Part shown: one piece after another, positions 7,387-15,280 of the stretch
How positions within the stretch are numbered: the first letter of the stretch is position 1
How the letters are laid out: the number at the start of each line of letters is the position of its first letter
Assembly (NCBI RefSeq): GCF_015558675.1
Contig: NZ_JADMOL010000006.1
Span: forward strand, 287,204-329,300
Length of the DNA: 42,097 nt
Direction of reading: 5' to 3'
Origin: Paenibacillus sp. 1001270B_150601_E10
GTDB lineage: Bacteria > Bacillota > Bacilli > Paenibacillales > Paenibacillaceae
Notes under the pieces: generated by a model
Seen by the model: the letters and a program-made list of their open reading frames with translations, nothing else
The model's database searches: none
Told to the model about the DNA's origin: nothing
Made by a program: the position numbers and the translations under genes

Positions 7387-8604
7387 TTATGACGCCAGTT
7401 TATGATTAGCCGATTTGCTGTTTACCATCATCAAGGTAACGCTTAGAATTAGCATCAAGATTCCGAGAAGCGCAAAAGGAAGATGCTTATCTACTTGATA
7501 CAGACCTGTACTCACCAGTGGCGCAATGACTGCAGATAGTCCTTGAATCGAGCCGATTAACCCTGCTACCCCACCCTGCTGCTCCTTCTCTACAGCAAGC
7601 GAAGCCCCAGTCATGAATCCCGGCATAAGCAGACCTGACCCAATACCAAATAAAAAGTATGCTGTATAGTAGATGGCTAGATGGTTGAAGCATAAGAACA
7701 AGACTACACCAATTAAAGTGAGTAGTGCGCCGACAACTAGAAGCTGCTTCGGCTGCCACTTCTTATTCTTCATCTGTACGCCTTGGGTAATGATCATGGC
7801 CACACCTGTAAACATCAAGCCAAAGGACACCATTCGTGCTGTCTCACTGGTCGTCAACTTTAGCTGATCCTGAAAGTAAAAGCCGCCAATGACCTGCAAG
7901 GTTACAATGCTCACCATGGTGACGAAGCCTGCGAACAGATAGATTCGCACGCCTTTTTGAAAAAGACTAACCTTAGGCGGCTTCTCATGAATCACGGGCT
8001 GCTGGGAAGGAATCATGATCATGACGACGATCAATGCCAAAATGGGCAGCAGAGCGCCAATATAAAGCGGCCAGATGAGGCCTATTAGTGCAAAGACGCC
8101 GGCAATTGCAGGTCCCAGCACAAGACCGAGTCCGTTGGCTGCACCTATAAAGGCCATGCCTGAACCGCGCTCATTCTCAGACGTAATGTCCGCCATGTAC
8201 GCCTGAGCGGACGAAGGAACCGCCGGAATGAATGCCCCCACCAACGCCCGTGCGAGGATGAGCAGAATAACGAGCAGTCCTCCCTTAATCATTCCTTGCA
8301 AACCTGCATACATTGTTCCCGTAAACAGGACATAAGCAATAAACATGCCTAAAAAACCTAAGATGATGACAGGCTTCCTTCCCTTAACATCACTTAATCT
8401 CCCCCATAATGGAGCAAGCAGCGCCATCGCGACAGAGCCTAAAGATATGATTAAACCAGAATGCGTCTCGCTCAACCCTAATTCACGAATAAGCGGCGGC
8501 ATGACAGGTGCAATAATCATGAGGCCGACCATAGCCACGAACACACTGAAAAAGATGCTAAATCGAATCTTCCCCATATCCTTTCTGTTCTCCTTTCTCA
8601 GCAT
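7387..8604 (-). CDS. MFS multidrug-type efflux transporter
   Basis: Integral membrane exporter of 405 aa with 12 predicted segments. Motif A (GRLSDVKGRKP) follows TM2 at about residues 68-78, and a motif C-like glycine-rich stretch (ANGLGLVLGPAIAG) lies in TM5. Both are typical of drug:H+ antiporters of the NorA/Bmr/TetA type. The substrate is unknown. The start is uncertain: ATG at 8604 or the ATG at 8577, which follows AAAGGAGAACAGAAAGGAT; family proteins usually begin close to the first membrane segment, so 8577 is possible. It stands alone, with about 115 nt to the Fur promoter downstream. Its position before an iron-controlled AraC gene might suggest a siderophore exporter, but no Fur box was seen before this gene. 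Confidence 0.85.
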   Translation of the reverse strand: MLRKENRKDMGKIRFSIFFSVFVAMVGLMIIAPVMPPLIRELGLSETHSGLIISLGSVAMALLAPLWGRLSDVKGRKPVIILGFLGMFIAYVLFTGTMYAGLQGMIKGGLLVILLILARALVGAFIPAVPSSAQAYMADITSENERGSGMAFIGAANGLGLVLGPAIAGVFALIGLIWPLYIGALLPILALIVVMIMIPSQQPVIHEKPPKVSLFQKGVRIYLFAGFVTMVSIVTLQVIGGFYFQDQLKLTTSETARMVSFGLMFTGVAMIITQGVQMKNKKWQPKQLLVVGALLTLIGVVLFLCFNHLAIYYTAYFLFGIGSGLLMPGFMTGASLAVEKEQQGGVAGLIGSIQGLSAVIAPLVSTGLYQVDKHLPFALLGILMLILSVTLMMVNSKSANHKLAS

Positions 8605-8787
8605 CTTCCGTGGATGCTTGATACTCTTAGATGTTAAGAGAAATCAGAAAACAGGACTACCTCTTAACGGAGCGATCATGCCGCAATACGGAGTATTGTT
8701 CGCTTGTTGTATAAATGGATATGAAAATAGGAGCATTATAAGTTTATTGGGAATCACTCGTTCGATTGCCTCATTCGATTTACGTTC

Positions 8788-8827
8788 TCAAAACACAACA
8801 AGCTGACTCCCGTTTGAAAGTCAGCTT
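8788..8827 (-). terminator. intrinsic terminator of the EmrE-like transporter gene
   Basis: AAGCTGACT (8800-8808) and AGTCAGCTT (8819-8827) form a perfect 9-bp stem, extended by CAA/TTG beyond one mismatch. On the minus strand a T-rich tail (TTGTGTTTT) follows. It lies about 70 nt after the stop of the gene at 8900-9883. Confidence 0.65.
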
Positions 8828-8899
8828 ATTGTATATGGACATTTTTATAACTGAGATATGCATTCCTTGGTTGCAATCTTCAACAACATTGCCTCTTTG

Positions 8900-9883
8900 T
8901 TAGCGATTCACCCGTAAGCTGGATTTAGATGGCGCTGCTCTTTGCTTGCCATTAATCAAGCTAGTCGCAATCATGCCAATAATCACGACAATCATTCCAA
9001 TCATGGACAGCCCTTGTGGAAATGCTCCATTCAGGAGGAGCACCTCGCCAAGAACAGTAAAGACCATGGAGCCGGATTGCGTAGATTCAACCGCAGCGAG
9101 CAAACCCATATTGTCCTTGGCCATGTCTGTTGCAAGGAAGAACAACAGGCTAGCGATAACTCCAGAGCATAGGGCAAGCAGCAGAGCTTGAAGCAGCTGG
9201 CCGCCAGATGGAAGTCCAACAGATGCCGTCCCGAATATACCTAGTACGATCGCAATAGGCAAACTGCTTATCGCCATACCCAGCGTGCGCTGAAAAGCAT
9301 CAATTCTGCCCTCGCACAGTTCCATCATTTTTCGATTGCCAAGTGGATACAAAAATGCAGCAATGACGACAGGGACAAATCCGAGCAAGAATTCGCGCAG
9401 CTCCACTTGTCCAGTCATAGCCTCCTTGACCTGCATAAGGATGACGCCGGCGAGAATAATCAGCGAGATGCGCAGGCTTTTAAACGGAATCGATTGTCTT
9501 ACTCTACGGCTGCCGGTAGAACTATGCTCTGTAACGAAAAATAACGGTGACAGTAAAGCACCCGCTAGAATCGTTACCTGCCATGTACCCGATGTCAGCC
9601 ACGAAGGAGCATAAGCGGCGGCAAAGCTGAGCAGCGAGTAAAATCCTACTCCGCCAAGCGTTCCCCAGAGCAGCCACTGGAATGGATGCTTCGCCAATTC
9701 CTTAAACAACTGCGTGAGGTTCCTACGATAAGCGACAATTAGAAATAAGAACGGAAGTGCCAATATAAACCGAAGCGATGCTGTCCAAGCCCAGCTTGTG
9801 CCGCCTAGATTCATCGCACGATTGATAATAAATGTTGCGGAAAAAAACAAGGATGAAAGGATACCTACAAGTACAGCTCTCAT
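8900..9883 (-). CDS. EmrE-like multidrug efflux transporter (DMT superfamily)
   Basis: Ten-segment drug/metabolite transporter, 327 aa. It opens with a membrane segment (LVGILSSLFFSATFIINRAM) and the FSATF...RAMN stretch. It also has SWLTSGTWQVTILAGALLSPLF and SGVIASLLFFLATDMAKDN, as in the Bacillus group annotated as multidrug resistance efflux transporter (PF13536 type). The ATG at 9883 has AGAGGTGA upstream; an in-frame TTG two codons earlier sits on that site. It is divergent from an XRE-cupin regulator across about 240 nt of very AT-rich DNA, which suggests that regulator controls it. The substrate is not predictable. Downstream terminator seen at 8788-8827. Confidence 0.85.
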   Translation of the reverse strand: MRAVLVGILSSLFFSATFIINRAMNLGGTSWAWTASLRFILALPFLFLIVAYRRNLTQLFKELAKHPFQWLLWGTLGGVGFYSLLSFAAAYAPSWLTSGTWQVTILAGALLSPLFFVTEHSSTGSRRVRQSIPFKSLRISLIILAGVILMQVKEAMTGQVELREFLLGFVPVVIAAFLYPLGNRKMMELCEGRIDAFQRTLGMAISSLPIAIVLGIFGTASVGLPSGGQLLQALLLALCSGVIASLLFFLATDMAKDNMGLLAAVESTQSGSMVFTVLGEVLLLNGAFPQGLSMIGMIVVIIGMIATSLINGKQRAAPSKSSLRVNR

Positions 9884-10124
9884 TATCAACTCACCTCTTC
9901 AAATCAATTTGCTGTCATTAGCTGCTTCGGTATATAATAATATACAACAATAATCATTTAGTAAAGTATAATATATTTTATTGATCAAAATGCATATTAT
10001 CCTGTATGAAATGAAATCTGCTTCATAGCTAAAAACTCTCGAAAAAGGTATAGTATAATAGATATCTCGATCTGCAAAAGTAAACAATACCAAAGAATGA
10101 GGATGGATTGAAAGGACTGCTAAC

Positions 10125-10676
10125 ATGGATGAAACGAAAAAGCTGATCCAAGCTGTAGGATCAACCCTTCGCGAGCTGAGAAAAGATCAAAGATTGAGCC
10201 TGGAAGAGCTGGCGGCAAAAACGGGAGTAAGTAAATTGACCTTAGGCAATATTGAACGCGGGGAAACTAATCCAACCCTTGGCATGCTGTGGAAGATCTC
10301 CAATGGCTTGTCTGTCCCGCTAATGTCCTTGCTTAAGCCTGAGAATGAAGTGCACATTTGGCGAGCTGGCGAGGGAACCCAAATCACGGACGAGCATGGC
10401 TGGAGCTTAGAGCCTCTGTATAGCAATTCCAAAGAAATGATCGGCATGTATCGTGCTTACTTAATGCCCCACTGTACGTATGAGCCTGAGGCTCATCATT
10501 CGGGCACTACAGAGATTGCAACTGTCATGGCTGGAGAAGTTCAATTAACGATCGGCGATGAATCTTATGAGTTAAAGCCCTTTGATTCAATTCAATTTAC
10601 GGCTACCGACAAGCATATTTATGCAAATAACACGGATGGGCAGGCTGTTATGCATTTAACTATCACTTATAAGTAA
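10125..10676 (+). CDS. XRE-family regulator with C-terminal cupin domain
   Basis: Cytoplasmic one-component regulator of 183 aa. A helix-turn-helix occupies residues 8-62 (LSLEELAAKTGVSKLTLGNIERGETNPTL split over its two helices). A cupin_2 beta-barrel follows from about 105 (HHSGTTEIATVMAGEVQLTIG, then ELKPFDSIQFTATDKHIYAN), which probably binds a small effector. The ATG is preceded by AAAGGA at 8 nt, and a TATAAT element is visible near 10050. It is divergent from the EmrE-like exporter gene and is the likely controller of it. Members of this family often govern amino-acid or polyamine functions and exporters; the ligand here is unknown. Confidence 0.88.
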   Translation: MDETKKLIQAVGSTLRELRKDQRLSLEELAAKTGVSKLTLGNIERGETNPTLGMLWKISNGLSVPLMSLLKPENEVHIWRAGEGTQITDEHGWSLEPLYSNSKEMIGMYRAYLMPHCTYEPEAHHSGTTEIATVMAGEVQLTIGDESYELKPFDSIQFTATDKHIYANNTDGQAVMHLTITYK

Positions 10677-10690
10677 CCCTAGACTCCACT

Positions 10691-10735
10691 AAAAAATCCA
10701 TCCCTAAGAGATCAGGTCTCCGAATAAGGATGGAT
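10691..10735 (-). terminator. intrinsic terminator of the UDG-fold gene
   Basis: ATCCATCC (10696-10703) pairs with GGATGGAT (10728-10735), with an inner GAGA/TCTC stem. Read on the minus strand the hairpin is followed by six T (10696-10691). It sits between convergent genes and best serves the minus-strand one. Confidence 0.75.
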
Positions 10736-10780
10736 GGGTTGCATACTTTCACCTAAATATAACGATTTGCCTGTTTGCCG

Positions 10781-11542
10781 CTAACGCGATTGATCAGGAT
10801 GACTGAAATGTTGTTCGATGGCTTCTTTCATCCGAGCAGCATGCTCCTCAAATTGCTTGTGACGATGGCCATTCGCACCGGATGGATGCGGAAAGCCCCA
10901 TAGGAAGCGTTCAGAGGCCAAAGCTCCCTCGTCACAGAGTTGATGAAGCACGAGCTCTACCGCCTTTCCTAATGGAATGATAAGAGCAGTTGGCGAAGCT
11001 AGAAGCTCTTGCTCCATAAAGGCTCGTGCCATCTCGAGAAGCATGGGATTGGATGGTATGTGAGGATTGGAACCTGTATAGTTCTTTTGATTAATAAAGA
11101 CCGGATACCTAAGCATTGATGTTGTATGAAAGAAAGTCTGTTCTGCTTCAAACCCTTCTCGACAGCTTGAAATTCCTAGTTTCTTATGTAGCTCTAATCG
11201 ATCAAGCATTTCAATTAAATGCTCTCTCATTGTTCCTGCGAAGCGAGCCTGCTCTTTGCATGTCTGAATAATAACGGTATCATCAAGTCCATGCTCCAAC
11301 CCATCGCGAGCAGTTTCATAAGCGATTCTTGTTTGCGTCCATCCAGGTGTTAAGCCTACGATCACAACCTTTGCTTTCTGATTGACATACTCATTGTGAG
11401 GAGCGTAATATACCTCGATTTTCCCTTCTTTTGCTATCCGGAACTGCTTCGTTAGAACATCTTCCTTGGTTAAGGTTTGATGTGCAGGAAGAGAACGAAT
11501 CGCGTTTTTGTAATGCTCAAAGTAACCTGATAGATGCTTCAT
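10781..11542 (-). CDS. uracil-DNA glycosylase superfamily-like protein
   Basis: Cytoplasmic 253-aa protein. Two motifs suggest the UDG fold: VGLTPGWTQ at 62-70, resembling motif A (GxxPG), and FPHPSGANGHR at about 217-227, resembling the HPSxx motif of UDG families. Between them is a long helical region with no recognised domain. Classical motif A catalytic residues (D or N directly after G-x-x) are not evident, so activity on uracil-DNA is uncertain; it may process another base or be a structural relative. ATG with GAGGTGAAGGA upstream. Single gene, ended by the hairpin at 10691-10735. Confidence 0.65.
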   Translation of the reverse strand: MKHLSGYFEHYKNAIRSLPAHQTLTKEDVLTKQFRIAKEGKIEVYYAPHNEYVNQKAKVVIVGLTPGWTQTRIAYETARDGLEHGLDDTVIIQTCKEQARFAGTMREHLIEMLDRLELHKKLGISSCREGFEAEQTFFHTTSMLRYPVFINQKNYTGSNPHIPSNPMLLEMARAFMEQELLASPTALIIPLGKAVELVLHQLCDEGALASERFLWGFPHPSGANGHRHKQFEEHAARMKEAIEQHFSHPDQSR

Positions 11543-11576
11543 CGTCCTTCACCTCTCAAAAATCCCTGCTTTTCAA

Positions 11577-11640
11577 GAAAAAAGAGTCCCCAGAACCCTT
11601 TGCACCGCACAATGATCGGCGAATGATTCCCGGAACTCTT
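11577..11640 (-). terminator. probable terminator of the RNase J gene
   Basis: Minus strand: AAGAGTTCC (11640-11632) pairs with GGGACTCTT (11590-11582) with one mismatch, followed by a run of six T. The loop is about 40 nt, longer than usual, but the place, just after the rnjA stop, fits. Confidence 0.55.
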
Positions 11641-11648
11641 CTATGCTA

Positions 11649-13316
11649 CTATACTTCGATGATAATCGGAAGAATGATTGGTCTTCGCTTCGTTCGTGAA
11701 TATAGGAACTGTCCTAAGCTGTCCTTTAAAGTCTTCTTCATCACGTTCCATTGCGTAATGTGTTCCTCGAGCATTTTATTTACAGTGGCAACCACTAGCT
11801 GGTTAATATCCTCAATCAGCTCCTCCGAGTCACGAACATAGACAAACCCTCTTGAGATCGTATCTGGGCCTGAGATAAGTTTGCTCTCCGTTTTGCTTAG
11901 GGTGATAACCACAATCAGAATACCATCTGCAGACAGCTGTCTTCGATCTCGAAGCACGCTATTGCCAATATCGCCGATTCCTAATCCGTCAACTAGAATT
12001 TGCCCAGCTGGCAGCTGCCCCGACTGACGCACGACCCCATTTTTCGATTCCACAATATCACCGTTATTGAGAATAAAAATGTTCTCTCGGCTTACGCCTA
12101 CAGCTTCCGCTAACATGCGATGCTGATGCAGCATCCGAAATTCGCCATGCACAGGAATAAAGTACTTCGGCTTCATCAGTGTAAGCATCAGCTTAAGCTC
12201 CTCTTGGCTTCCATGACCCGATACGTGAAGGTCATTCTGAGGACCATAGATGATCGTAGCTCCCAATGCATACAGGTTGTCAATAATGCGCGATACATCC
12301 CGTTCGTTGCCTGGAATCGGGCTAGCAGCGATAATAACCGTATCCCCGGCATCAATTTTCATCTGGCGATGGGACCCATTCGATAGACGTGCTAGTGCAG
12401 CCATCGGTTCACCTTGACTTCCTGTGCATAGAACAGCAACTCGCTCAGGAGAAAGCTTTGCCGCCTCATTCGAATCCATGATCATCCCATCAGGAACTGT
12501 AAGGTATCCAAGCTCTGTTGCAACCTGTACAACATTCACCATGCTTCGGCCAAGCAGGCATATCTTACGATTCGTCTGAATCGCGGCATCCACGATCTGT
12601 TGAAGGCGATTCACATTAGAAGCAAATGTTGAGATGAATACCCGCTGCTTCGCTTGATTGAATGCTTCTTCAATATGCACGCCTACCAGCTGTTCGGAAG
12701 GTGTAAAGCCTGGCCGTTCCGCATTCGTGCTTTCGGACAGCAGCACACGAACCCCTTTTTTTCCAATATCGGACATTCGATGAAGATCTGGATACTGCTT
12801 ATTCACTGGAGTCAAATCAAACTTAAAGTCTCCCGTATGCACAATCCTTCCTTCGGGAGTATCCATAACTACGCCAAGGCAATCTGGAATGCTGTGATTC
12901 GTATTGAAAAAGGTACACGTAATCGTGCCGAGCTCAACAGTCGAGTCGGCATCAATGCGTGTCATCTTCGTTTCTCTCAGAAGTCCATGTTCTCTTAGCT
13001 TTATCTCGATGAGGCCTAATGTTAATCGCGAAGCATAGATTGGCATCTGGATCTGCTTCAGCAGATACGGTATACCGCCGATATGATCCTCGTGCCCATG
13101 GGTTACAACTAAAGCCCTGACTTTATCTTGATTGGCAAGCAAATAGCTTACATCAGGAATAATAAGATCAATGCCTAACAAACTCTCGTCGGGAAATTTC
13201 GATCCACAGTCAATCACGACAATGTCATCATCGTACTGAACGATATACATGTTTTTCCCAATCTCATTCACACCGCCTAATGCCGCGATAATGAGTCCTT
13301 CATTGGATTGCATCAT
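11649..13316 (-). CDS. rnjA: ribonuclease J
   Basis: Metallo-beta-lactamase/beta-CASP ribonuclease, 555 aa, the same length as B. subtilis RNase J1. It degrades and matures RNA by 5'-3' exonuclease and endonuclease action in the cytoplasm. Visible motifs: HGHEDHIGG (73-81) for the two metals, NTNHSIPD and HTGDFKFD further on, the beta-CASP region with CTGSQGEPMAAL, and VSGHGSQEEL plus PVHGEFRML in the C-terminal third. The start ATG has GGAGGG 6 nt upstream; a second ATG follows at once. The C-terminus (RRPIILPIIIEV) is typical. It is monocistronic here. J1 versus J2 cannot be settled by eye; the C-terminus and length favour J1. Confidence 0.95.
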   Translation of the reverse strand: MMQSNEGLIIAALGGVNEIGKNMYIVQYDDDIVVIDCGSKFPDESLLGIDLIIPDVSYLLANQDKVRALVVTHGHEDHIGGIPYLLKQIQMPIYASRLTLGLIEIKLREHGLLRETKMTRIDADSTVELGTITCTFFNTNHSIPDCLGVVMDTPEGRIVHTGDFKFDLTPVNKQYPDLHRMSDIGKKGVRVLLSESTNAERPGFTPSEQLVGVHIEEAFNQAKQRVFISTFASNVNRLQQIVDAAIQTNRKICLLGRSMVNVVQVATELGYLTVPDGMIMDSNEAAKLSPERVAVLCTGSQGEPMAALARLSNGSHRQMKIDAGDTVIIAASPIPGNERDVSRIIDNLYALGATIIYGPQNDLHVSGHGSQEELKLMLTLMKPKYFIPVHGEFRMLHQHRMLAEAVGVSRENIFILNNGDIVESKNGVVRQSGQLPAGQILVDGLGIGDIGNSVLRDRRQLSADGILIVVITLSKTESKLISGPDTISRGFVYVRDSEELIEDINQLVVATVNKMLEEHITQWNVMKKTLKDSLGQFLYSRTKRRPIILPIIIEV

Positions 13317-13501
13317 AATGACCCTCCACTTGTATTTCCTTTTATTATGAAGTGGAGAGCCGTATTTTATCCTTATTTATACAAGCTGTTTAAGATGGCG
13401 AGAAGTCAGAATGTTCAGCTATAAACGGTTTAATACACTAGTCAATCGCACACATGTTTAGTAAACTAATCCATTATCGACAACAAGGAGAAGAAACGAT
13501 T

Positions 13502-13831
13502 ATGGCAACGATTGAAGATTTTTTGAAATTAGACATTCGCGTAGGTACAGTTACACATGCAGAGCCCTTTCCTGAAGCGCGCAAGCCCGCATTTAAATTG
13601 ACCATTGACTTTGGTGAGCTGGGAATTAAGCGCTCTTCTGCCCAAATTACGAAAAGATACACGCCTGAACAGCTTATAGGTCGACAAGTTATTGCAGTTG
13701 TTAACTTCCCAGTCAGAAAGATCGCCGGCTTCAAGTCGGAGGTGCTCGTCATTGGCGGCACGCCAGATGAAGACGATGTTGTGCTGCTAAGACCCGATGA
13801 GATTGTGGCTAACGGAACGCCCATTGCTTAG
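13502..13831 (+). CDS. csaA: CsaA, tRNA-binding-domain export chaperone
   Basis: Small homodimeric protein of 109 aa made of one tRNA-binding (EMAP-like) OB fold. In Bacillus CsaA has been described as a secretion-related chaperone. Motifs: [20 protein letters not shown] near 10-29, [20 protein letters not shown], then [20 protein letters not shown]. The ATG at 13502 matches the family N-terminus ([15 protein letters not shown]); AAGGAGAAG lies 8-12 nt upstream. A longer in-frame start at 13454 lacks a ribosome site. Transcribed away from rnjA and ended by a clear terminator at 13943-13966. Confidence 0.93.
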   Translation: MATIEDFLKLDIRVGTVTHAEPFPEARKPAFKLTIDFGELGIKRSSAQITKRYTPEQLIGRQVIAVVNFPVRKIAGFKSEVLVIGGTPDEDDVVLLRPDEIVANGTPIA

Positions 13832-13942
13832 CCTTTGATGAGTTCATTTTATCGAGATAAAGAGAGCGTGATATAGCCTAATTATAGGTGTTACGTCACA
13901 CATACCTCATTTCAACAGCCGAGATGAACTCGACAGCTGTTT

Positions 13943-13966
13943 AGCCACCGTGAGGTGGCTTTTTTT
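13943..13966 (+). terminator. intrinsic terminator downstream of csaA
   Basis: AGCCACC (13943-13949), loop GTGA, GGTGGCT (13954-13960), then a run of T to 13966. A compact, perfect stem with U-tract on the plus strand only. Confidence 0.92.
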
Positions 13967-13994
13967 GTGGCATGACACCTATTCGACTAGTTAC

Positions 13995-15206
13995 CTACTC
14001 GTTAACAACCATATAACGCTTGCCGAGAGAAGCGTATAGCGTGCAAGCTAGGACCAGAAGTCCGCAATAAATAAGAATCGTTTCGACCTTTACAATATCA
14101 GCTAAGGGTCCGAACAGCACCATACCTAATGGAAGGGCACATGAATTCGACACCTGCATGAGACTGAACACTCTTCCGTGCAGCTGTGGTTCCACTTTTT
14201 CCTGAAGCATCACGGTAATCGGTGAATTGAAGCATGGCATAGTTATCCCAATCAGGAAATTCAGAATCAAATAGCATATAAATACAGGCGCAGTTCCAAG
14301 CCCAATCATTAGCAAACCATACATGGCGCTAGCTGCCAGCGTGGTACGCAATCGATTGCGGAAGCCTCCCCAAGTTGCTATAAGAACGCCACCCAGCAAG
14401 GCACCCGCGCTAAAAGTCATTTCGCTAGCCGTTAATCGCCATACTTCCGCTCCAAAAGATCGGCTCACCATCAGTGGTGTCAAAAATGCTGATGGGCTGA
14501 TTAAGAACAGCACGACAAATAATGAAATCAAAAGCTGCTTGATAAAGGGGTGTCGCCTAACATAATGTAACCCCTCCTTGATCTCGTATAGATTGGAACG
14601 CTGTGCTTGCTTCTTTCTTACAAGCGAAGGCACTTGTATGGTGAACATGAGGCTAATACCAATGATGGCTGTAACCACATCTACCATAAATACGTTCTCA
14701 ATAGGCGCCACGGAAAGAATGGCGCCACCAGCTGCTGGGGATAAGAACATCACGAAGGACGTGATACTGCTGTTGATGCCATTTACCTTCATTAGCCGAT
14801 CCTGCGGGACAATTTGTGGAATAAGTGCGTTTACAGCAGGCACCTGTATACCCGTTCCCGCTGCTCGAATCAGAAGGATCGGATAAAGCAGCCAGATCTC
14901 GTTGTATCCGGCAAGGAACAACAGCGCTAGCACAAGCGTTGCTGCAGCTATTGCACCATCCGCAAGCATGATCATCCTTTTGCGGTTATATCGATCGATC
15001 CATACGCCGGCAAATAAAGAGATTAGGATCTGCGGCAAAAAGCCGCAGATCGTGGACAAGGTCAGCATGGCTCCTGATGATGTCAAGAGTGTGATATGCC
15101 ATATGATCGCATACTGGACTAAGGAAGAACCCAATAGCGAGATGGTTTGCGCCGTCAGGAATAAGGCCGTTTTCTTTTTCCAAGCGGGGTGTACGGTAAC
15201 ATTCAT
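13995..15206 (-). CDS. Mef-like MFS drug efflux transporter
   Basis: MFS_3-type exporter, 403 aa, 12 predicted membrane segments. The N-terminal half resembles macrolide exporters of the Mef group: QTISLLGSSLVQYAIIW in TM1, motif A (GVWIDRYNRKRMI), and LIRAAGTGIQVPAVNALIPQ followed by VNGINSSITS. This similarity is from memory of MefA, not from a search. The ATG has AAAGGTGA upstream. It starts 74 nt after the ABC-F gene on the same strand, with no terminator seen between, so the two are probably one operon under the attenuated leader at 16852-17262. The pairing mirrors mef-msr(D) in streptococci, in reversed order. The substrate is unproven; EntS-like siderophore export is an alternative for this fold. 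Confidence 0.85.
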   Translation of the reverse strand: MNVTVHPAWKKKTALFLTAQTISLLGSSLVQYAIIWHITLLTSSGAMLTLSTICGFLPQILISLFAGVWIDRYNRKRMIMLADGAIAAATLVLALLFLAGYNEIWLLYPILLIRAAGTGIQVPAVNALIPQIVPQDRLMKVNGINSSITSFVMFLSPAAGGAILSVAPIENVFMVDVVTAIIGISLMFTIQVPSLVRKKQAQRSNLYEIKEGLHYVRRHPFIKQLLISLFVVLFLISPSAFLTPLMVSRSFGAEVWRLTASEMTFSAGALLGGVLIATWGGFRNRLRTTLAASAMYGLLMIGLGTAPVFICYLILNFLIGITMPCFNSPITVMLQEKVEPQLHGRVFSLMQVSNSCALPLGMVLFGPLADIVKVETILIYCGLLVLACTLYASLGKRYMVVNE

Positions 15207-15280
15207 CTATCATTCACCTTTCTATCTATAACTCATTCAATTGTGTGCTCTTGTCTAGTCTTATAATCTTGTGCATTAAT

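Noticed and set aside
7387-8604. MFS gene as a Fur-regulated siderophore exporter
   Set aside because: The nearby Fur box lies downstream of the MFS gene and faces the AraC gene; nothing resembling a Fur box was seen before the MFS start.
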